Program-made: the position numbers and the translations under genes | Notes under the pieces: generated by a model | Databases searched by the model: none | What the model was told of the DNA's origin: nothing | What the model saw: only the letters and a program-made list of their open reading frames with translations | Assembly (NCBI GenBank): GCA_029204225.1 | Contig: CM055092.1 | Span: forward strand, 84,408,694-84,472,693 | Reading direction: 5' to 3' | Length of the DNA stretch: 64,000 nucleotides | Source of the DNA: Diphasiastrum complanatum | Taxonomy: Eukaryota; Streptophyta; Lycopodiopsida; Lycopodiales; Lycopodiaceae | Part shown: positions 55,861-64,000 of the stretch, one piece after another | Layout: every line of letters starts with the position of its first letter | Numbering within the stretch: the first letter of the stretch is position 1

Positions 55861-58339
55861 GGTGGGCTCTCTTGAGACTTAAAGACCTGGCTAAAGTTGA
55901 GTAGAACTATGCTCAAACTTTTAATCTTCTTGAATGCTTGCTGTGCTGTGCTGTGCTGTGCACTGCAGTGCTTTGCTTGTTGAGAGTAAAAACCTGTTCA
56001 CACCATATTGATGTCCTTTGAAAATCAAGCACCAAAAAGGCTTCAATGAGTTTTTATCTCACACTACTACTATTACCTTAGATGATGAAGCTCTTATATA
56101 ATCCAATAAAGTGTAAAAGCTTTTACTTTCCATTTAAAAATGATCACATAATTGAACTCACCAATGCGAACTTGGTTATTTAAATGACCATTCTAGAGTA
56201 CATAAAGTGGAAGCTCTCACACTAACTATTGTTTTATACAAAGTAGATTTTTGAAGAAAGATGTACATTCCATTACTATACTTGTCGGCTTTTCCAAACA
56301 ATGACCCAAAGTTTGAATCAATTGAAATCCTAATTAAATGATAAATGTATTATAAGGCTTTGTATAAAAATTTAAGCCTTCTTGAAAAGAAAAATTGAGC
56401 CTTCTCCATATAGGATCGTAGGCTTTTGGCCCATGAGTAGTTGAAAAGCCTACAGAAAAAAAAAATTAATAGGTTTTGTGTTAGGTTGAAAAAAAAGTTT
56501 TTCGTAAGCATTGGCCCACATCCACATTCAAATTAACTATTGTTTATTTTTATTACATGTAGCTTACGTCATTTTTATTACATGCAGCTTACATCATTTT
56601 TATTTATATTTTATTTTTGTTATAGAAAATGGTCATTTTAGCGATCAGCCTGACTATGTAAAGATCACTAAAAAGACCTTTTCCAAGCTTGAGCAATAGC
56701 AAGAGACGATGACCCCTTTTCATGGCACCATTTTTTTTTCTTTTCTTTATGAGTCTCATTTATGGATGATAATCTATCTTCTCAAACCTCTTTAAGACCC
56801 TTTTATGAGCACAATATTCTTGTGAAAATTTCTTCATATACTTGAAGATCTAATATATTCCAAAAAAATAGGTGAGTTCACCTTTAAATTTTCTAATATG
56901 CCAAAAAAATTAGGTGGGGTCACTTTCAAAGTTCATAATATGCACTCCAACATTGTCTTCACGGGTTTCGGTGAACCGAGTCTTGACACATTTTCTTGAG
57001 GAATCGTAGCTTTAAAAACATTTAATGCTCTTCAACAACATGAAGGAATCTTTCTACTAAATCCGTTACATGCCTTGGAATGGGCCTCTCACTTGCCATT
57101 ATGGTGGGTCATGGGCAGTGAGCCCGAAGGGAGAGTTGCCTCATAACCAACTATAATAGCAAGTGCAGGCCCATTTTAGGGCGTAAGAAATTTTGGTTGC
57201 CACCTTATGATTGATTGTCCACCATAATGAATTGAGTCTGCTAGTTTATGATTGGCTGAAGATCCATAATGGATGTGTAGAAAAGTCAACTTGGCAATTA
57301 CACCAAAACCAACCACTTAAAAAGGGTAGAAAGTGAATCTAATGATTATACTTTTTACTCTAGGAAATTGGCACACTCAACAAGCAAAATCCATTACACA
57401 TGGGATTTTGCTCTTTCTGGTGCTAGTTAATGTCACTAGGAGTTGTCTCAAAAGTTACTTCAGGATAGATTAGTGCATTCTACATTGCCTTCCCTTGATC
57501 GAGTCTACCTAAGAGCGGTGTGATGCACAACCCACCATGAGTAGAAGAATCAAAGCCCCATCATGGCAAAACATGAAGGGTAGATTCACCAAGGAACCTA
57601 ATGCTTCATGGAGAGATGACCTTAGGTGAAGGTCAAGAGAAATAAAATGAAATGCTAAAATGTTTGTGGATGAAGTTTGTTCATTTGTCATCAAATTTGA
57701 AGTTTGAAGGTATGTTTCTTTTTCTCCTTGTTAAAAACTTGCAAGGTATTTATTTCATAATTATAATTACGTATTCAGATATTGACACTACATTGGTTTT
57801 GACATTTTGTTAGATATACTCGAAATGTGAAAAATTATAAAGGTGAAATTTTGCCATTTTGCTTTGCTATTTGAAGTTTTTAAAGAGAAAATTTTGCATT
57901 GAAGCATTGACAATATTTTAGAATGAAATTTAAATGTGACTAATTCTTTGCAAAGTTTCAAAACAACGCAAGAGCCTTCAACATTTTAATGAAAGTAGTC
58001 TAACCCTCACGTGATGAGATTTAGCCCTGTTTCAAAGTTGCTATTTGTGCTAATTGTGAAAAACAAAAATGTATGATCTCTCATTTTCAGTGACTTTCTT
58101 GCTGGGCCACTCAAATATAATGGTTGAAGGTATTTTTAGATTTTTGGACCCAAAAAAAATAGCATGGTAGTGCCACGCATGGTTGTGACATCCTAAACCC
58201 AGCTTGGATATGTACCATGCATGGCAACTCTACAAAATGACATTATGTAGTATTGCCACGCGTGGCAAAGAAATTTTAAATTAATGTTGTGAGACAAAAA
58301 TGCTATGAAACTTATATACATCATTTTTTTATTACCATC
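55861..58339. other. Stretch without recognised genes
   Basis: About 2.5 kb of AT-rich DNA between the GPAT promoter side and the DUF7869-like remnant. A short tandem duplication lies near 56545-56610 (TTTTTATTACATG.AGCTTAC.TCA). No coding signal recognised. Confidence 0.55.
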
Positions 58340-59325
58340 TCATGTTATAGCAACATGGAATTGTTTACCCCATAACAATGTAATGCATGTTTTATTATAT
58401 TTGCTTTTAGAATAATGATGAAAGCAAATATCATTAATATTAGCTACACAATGTTCTATCTCATTAGACATCTTGATATAATCATGAAAATCATATGTGT
58501 GTCTAATTAACGACATGTCTGGCTTTGGCTCATACGATTCCTCAACAATACTTTGAAGCATTGGTAAAGAAAATGTCTTCTTGTGTCTCAGTTTCTTGGA
58601 AAAACAACTAAAGATTTGATCAATTTGACCATGGGTGTGGCCCACCAACAAGAATCCTATGTTTATTTTTTTGATTTTCTTTTTTACTAGCAAGGACAAG
58701 TATGCCAAAACAATCTGGTTTTTATTTTCTCTGGCATTGTTGTCATGCTACAAATAAATTATTTTTGAAAGATTTTCACCAAATTCGCAAATTATCTTGT
58801 GTACAATGGTGATTGTCAAATCATTTTGAACTTCGGGATAATAATTAAAAAAGACCTTGGACTCCAAAGTGCCATTAAACACAAGTGCTCCAACGAGATG
58901 AACCTGGAAAAAATCTGTCTCATCCAAATTTTTTGGTACTCTAACAAAATGATGCAACATAATTTTTGAGAACATTCCAAATATTTCTTTCGATGCTTGG
59001 CCAACTTTTGCCTTTTAGTTGTTTATTGATCTTTGTGCACTTGAAGAACTTTCGCAACATCCACTAAAAACACAATGAAAATAACCTTCAATCTCAAAAT
59101 GTTCTGAACCTTCATAAGGCTTTGGATTTTGAATAAATATAGCCCTTTTATATTTGATGTGATGAAGATCACTCTGAGAAGTAGGTCTCTTTCGAATATA
59201 TGAAAAGCTTGACTGTCAACAGATTGATGTGGATCTAATGATTTACTAGAATCAGTAATAGAACGAATTGAAACTTGTGAATCGTCACTCACCAATTCAT
59301 CATGTTCATCAGAACAATGTTCCAA
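58340..59325 (-). pseudogene. Transposon-type protein remnant (DUF7869-like)
   Basis: From 58975 to 58340 the minus strand is open in one frame apart from a single TAG near 58745. It reads DETDFFQVHLVGALVFNG, a charged stretch, then after the stop HDNNARENKNQIVLAYLSLL and INIGFLLVGHTHGQIDQIFS, CFSKKLRHKKTF. The pattern DNx..NKN..xLAYL ... FL.VGHTH..IDQ.FS is, from memory, that of the DUF7869 family, common in transposon-like proteins of seed-free plants and animals. The upstream ORF 59325-59023 is Ser/Asp-rich and may be the N-terminal part in another frame. I cannot assign a superfamily, and no terminal repeats were found. Confidence 0.55.
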
Positions 59326-59399
59326 TTGTATTGAGCCAATATCCGAAGATGAATTAACTTTTGTAACAAGCTAAGTTACATGCGTCATTTCTCGGTAAG

Positions 59400-60600
59400 T
59401 ACTTAGTTGAGAAATTTTAGATGATAAACTAATAAATAAATGACGCTAATATCGTATCATTGAGAATAACATGATGAAGATTTGAAGGAGTGGCTTTATA
59501 AAAAAAAGCTCTCATTAGAAATATCAGATGAACATGACTCAATTATTCCTTTCTATTGAGTTATTACTATTGGAACATGGTCATCTTGAAAAAGCTGTAA
59601 CTTGAGACTTATTTTGAGCATTGTTTTTAACAAAAAATTGAAAAAAATAAATAAATAAGATTCAATAAATTAACATTCTCCTATGCTTGCCATAGAAAGG
59701 ACTAAGAGGCTATGCCAACTTCAATAGAGTTGAGAAAAAAAAGCAAGTAAATACATAAGCAAAACAAACTTGGAAGTAAATAGATTTTTGTCATTGATAA
59801 AAGGCTATGTCTTAAATATTGTAAGGATAGATTCTTAGGGTTATGGTTGACCTAGGATTAGGGTTGGCTGTGCTGAGGCGCAGTGGCATAGCTGCATCAC
59901 GTGGTCACGGTCCGCACTATGGTGGGACATGTAAAAATGCCAATTTTCAAGGTGGGATGTTGAATAAATTTATACTTAAGGACCCCAATCAAAACATAAG
60001 TCACTTCATTTGCAAATTAGCAATCCTACATGCTGCTAGAACAATCATAGACTCCTTATTATACTTGTCTATAATTAATCACATAGCCTTCGCTATCTAC
60101 TTTATACTGAGGTAAGAAACCAATTTATTTTTCTATGTTTCAAATTTTTCTCTATGCCGAGCATGGCTAACAAAGTACTACACTAGCCAATAAAATACAT
60201 TTTGTTTTAAACCAAGTAGATTACCTAAGCTGAGCATAGAAGTGCTCTAGGGTCCTATTTGATTAGCTATGCTCAACATAGCAAGCGCCCTCCACTTGCT
60301 ATGTTAAGCATAGCGGCAAGAGAATCTAGTTGGGGAGACTGTTTTTGAGATCTGATTAGATAAGAGCTATGCTGGTACAAAGGGCTACACGTTGATCTAA
60401 AAATATTTGAAATCAGATATCTGTGCACGATGGAAATTTTTTTCAAAAATGGCAACTTGGTAATTATTGCCATTTTAAGGCTTAAGGACAGTTTTGAGCT
60501 ATTTTTAGGCCAAATACTTCAAAGATGTCATTTGTCAATTTTGCAATGAATTTTTTATTTTTGTAGTCAGTTTGCGATCCAGACTAATCTAAGTGCAATA
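59400..60600. other. Stretch without recognised genes; small inverted repeat
   Basis: AT-rich. At 60266-60314 two 20-bp arms (GCTATGCTCAACATAGCAAG and CTTGCTATGTTAAGCATAGC) pair with one mismatch around a 9-nt loop; related GAGCATGGCT/GAGCATAG motifs recur nearby (60155-60245), as in a short inverted-repeat element. Confidence 0.55.
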
Positions 60601-60930
60601 ATGACAACTCTAAGAGAGAGTGTCCTTAATGAGTCAAGCAAATTGGAAGGAACCAATAACTATGCAGTTTGGAAATTCAAATTGAAAAACATTTTGATGG
60701 AAAAGGAGCTATGGGAGATCGTGACAAGTGAAGAGACAAGGCCATTACTTGAAGAAGATTAGTGGGCCTTTCACAAGAGAAAAAAAAAACATAGAATGTC
60801 ATCAACTTATCAATCAGAGATGTGATTATTCTCTTCATTTGGGATTCAGAAGAACTGAAAGAGGCTTGGAATACGTTGGAGGCATTGTTTGAAATCACAA
60901 ATACATCTTGAGTGTTTTTTTTTTTAAGAT
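60601..60930 (+). pseudogene. Ty1/copia gag fragment
   Basis: ATG at 60601 opens 53 codons reading SSKLEGTNNYAVWKFKLKNI then MEKELWEIVTSEETRPLLEE, the copia gag N-terminal pattern (L.G.NY..WK..M...L...LW..V). A TAG at 60760 and later shifts break it; the frame further on reads LKEAWNTLEALFEIT-like residues, still gag. Confidence 0.75.
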
Positions 60931-60974
60931 GAAGCTACATACATCACGAATGGATGATGGTGCAACCATTGTCG

Positions 60975-62142
<1,168 letters not shown>

Positions 62143-62154
62143 TGGTATCAGAGC
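62143..62154 (+). other. Primer-binding site of the right-hand copia
   Basis: TGGTATCAGAGC, exact tRNA-Met primer consensus, 153 bp before the gag start. Confidence 0.88.
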
Positions 62155-62306
62155 CAAATCTCTAATACTTGATATCTTTCGCAATGTCAAATTGATGATC
62201 ATACTCTTCAGTTCTTTTCAACCTTTCAGTATCAAAGAATTGATTTCCTATTGTTGGCATTACTGCATCTTAGCGTCATCTATACAATTGACAGACTAAG
62301 TTCTAG

Positions 62307-62930
62307 ATGGATTCTCAAAGTAAAGCTAGTCTTATCGCAGACAAGCTGAATGGATCCAATTATTATTTGTGGAAATTTAAGATGAAGACCTTGCTAATTG
62401 CTAGCAAATTATGGGATGTTGTTACAGGTATAGAAGTAAAACCTAAAGATGACGACTCAAAGTGGAAATCGAAGGATGGTAAAGCTTTCACGCTTGTTAT
62501 CCTCAATATATCAGATACACAGATTGGACACATAGCTGAAGCTAAAACATCAAGAGATGTTTGGGACATCCTAAACTCACTATATGACGTGAGGGACATA
62601 ACTACTAAGTTATATCTATGAAGAAAATTCTTCACATTCAAGATGTCTATTGGTGATTCTCTTCATAATCACATTAACCAGTTTAAGAATCTCTTGCAAC
62701 AGATGGCTGATGTCGGATCAGTCATAGACGACAAGACACAATTATGACATTGCTTTCAAGCTTGCCCTCTACATATGAGAACTGGGTGATGATCATATCG
62801 ACACACTCAGTTCTAGCTCTTACTAGAGTTATCACTATGTTGCTACAAGAAGATAATCAAAGAAGTCAGAACATTTCGTCCTTGACCTTCACCCCAGACG
62901 TCTTTAACTGCATCCACAAACTCAATTGTT
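62307..62930 (+). pseudogene. Ty1/copia gag, broken
   Basis: 62307-62621 encodes KLNGSNYYLWKFKMKTLLIA, SKLWDVVTGIEVKP and AKTSRDVWDILNSLYDVRD, the copia gag domain. After a stop the frame continues FFTFKMSIGDSLHNHINQFK, NLLQQMADVGSVIDD and, shifted, TLLSSLPSTYENWVMIIS, the later gag motifs. Similarity ends at about 62930, before any zinc knuckle. Confidence 0.85.
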
Positions 62931-63049
62931 AATTTCTCAATTAGTAGGACATTAGTATCAGACAATTTATCTTTTCTGAACAATTTGACCATGTTGTCAA
63001 GCTGTTTTTCCATACTTCAACTTTTTTAATCCTCGTTGTTCCGTTTTTA

Positions 63050-63710
63050 TCAAAATCCTTTGTGGCATTGAGTACATCTATCCAAATTGAGTACTAGGAT
63101 TTTAGTCGGTTTTCTCGAATGATTTGATAAAAAATGACAAGCTTTGGATCCTCTTATGCTTGGTTTGCATGGGATGTTTCTTGTTTTCCTTGAAAGCTTC
63201 TCGTCCTTTTGTATTTTAACGTGTCCTTTATGAAGTCCTGCTTTTGATAAAACTTCCTCCAATCGAGCTATTGCTTTTTTGGCTAATGACTTTGGCTTAG
63301 TATTCTAAGCAAACCAAATATGAAGGTATATCAATTTTTCGATAATTCTAACCTCTCCACGTAGTGTAGAAATGTGAACATTTTTAAGCGAAATCGATAA
63401 TACTAGTTTCCAAGTCAGATCTTCTATATCCCTTGAAACTCTCGTGCTCTTCGACATGTCTTGTGTAGTCTTCATGCAATAGAGGTATGGATGTTTTGAA
63501 TTTGCTCCATGTGAGACGTTGAACATGCACTTCAACGACTTCAAGTCTCCAGCCAAAATGCCATTCCACCTTAAAATCATCTATTTCAAGAACATTGAGT
63601 GGTGTGTCGCTCATATGATTCTTAATTATCTCTAGATATACTGTTTTACTAAAAATCCAAAATAGAATGTCATGATCTTCTTTTAAAACCTGTTTGAAAC
63701 AAAAAATCAT
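63050..63710 (-). pseudogene. Unassigned protein remnant, possibly DNA-transposon derived
   Basis: The minus strand is open from about 63580 to 63050 with one TAG near 63306. It reads MILRWNGILAGDLKSLKCMF, GANSKHPYLYCMKTTQD, then after the stop KPKSLAKKAIARLEEVLSKA and a basic tail. GDLK.L ... GANSKHPYLYC is reminiscent of a GDLK..xx..YxCxxC block in some animal and plant transposon-like proteins, but this is from memory and weak. A second overlapping frame (63710-63384) reads no known motif. Confidence 0.3.
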
Positions 63711-64000
63711 GAACTATTTTAAGAGAATTGAACTTAGACCTATAATAACAAAACAATATTAGTTTAAAACAGAAAACCATAAATTTTCAAAATGAATTAA
63801 TTTCTAGTACTCAATAGAATAGATTTAAACCTGGAAAGCTGCTAACCACCAAATATTATTTTCGGATTGCACACTGAAATTAAGACTCTCCGAGTTTATC
63901 ATATTGCTTAATGCTCCATTCATAAGCGTAACACTAACCCTTTCTAGCTTTCGTTCCTTTATTACTTCTGATTCATCTAACTTGAGAATTAATATCAATT
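63711..64000. other. Right edge, no recognised feature
   Basis: AT-rich; nothing recognised. Sequence continues beyond the window. Confidence 0.5.

Noticed and set aside
59843-60115. 90-codon plus-strand ORF
   Set aside because: No recognised domain, no homology to neighbours, and AT-rich; not supportable as a gene.

Overview
This is nuclear DNA from a land plant with a large, AT-rich genome full of transposable elements. Two ordinary host genes are visible, each with plant-type introns: the 3' part of a 4-hydroxyphenylpyruvate dioxygenase gene (plus strand, left edge to 9156) and a complete two-exon sn-2 glycerol-3-phosphate acyltransferase gene of the cutin/suberin family (minus strand, 53497-55235). 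Almost everything else I can identify is mobile-element sequence: Ty1/copia and Ty3/gypsy (chromovirus) LTR retrotransposons, a LINE fragment, hAT and other DNA-transposon remnants, long (CT)n microsatellites and local tandem duplications. The density of decayed copia and chromovirus elements, the CT-rich tracts and a transposon-type protein of a kind I associate with seed-free plants suggest a fern or similar plant, but the sequence does not fix the species.

Layout. 1-9156: last two visible exons of HPD, separated by an 8.38 kb intron (590-8969) that holds a decayed hAT transposase, a decayed copia RT/RNase H fragment and a 4.16 kb chimeric chromovirus with recognisable LTRs, primer-binding site and polypurine tract. 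9157-11200: HPD 3' flank with a perfect hairpin and a 128-bp tandem duplication, then an antisense copia fragment. 11213-15700: internally deleted copia element with diverged LTRs. 15700-21100: AT-rich DNA, a LINE fragment lodged between two (CT)n arrays, and a dispersed repeat. 21110-25345: copia element carrying a 39-G run in its integrase and split at the catalytic YVDD by a 1.36 kb palindromic DNA element with an 8-bp target duplication. 25385-32800: copia and gypsy pieces, an unassigned zinc-knuckle ORF, a head-to-tail ~0.5 kb duplication and an isolated LTR. 36189-42338: the best-preserved element, a young copia with 682-bp LTRs differing at two sites and a TATAC target duplication. 42555-48735: an inverted copy of the (CT)n repeat family and fragments of copia and gypsy elements in both orientations. 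53497-55235: the GPAT gene. 58340-59325: DUF7869-like transposon protein remnant. 60601-62930: copia gag pieces and a probable 5' LTR with a (CT)n tract.

The two host genes are unrelated: HPD acts in tyrosine catabolism and plastoquinone/tocopherol supply, and the GPAT acts in extracellular lipid polyester synthesis. I found no convincing new biological system. The most unusual observations are the palindromic element inside the copia RT, the chimeric chromovirus inside the HPD intron, two near-identical-architecture perfect hairpins, and the unassigned triple zinc-knuckle ORF.
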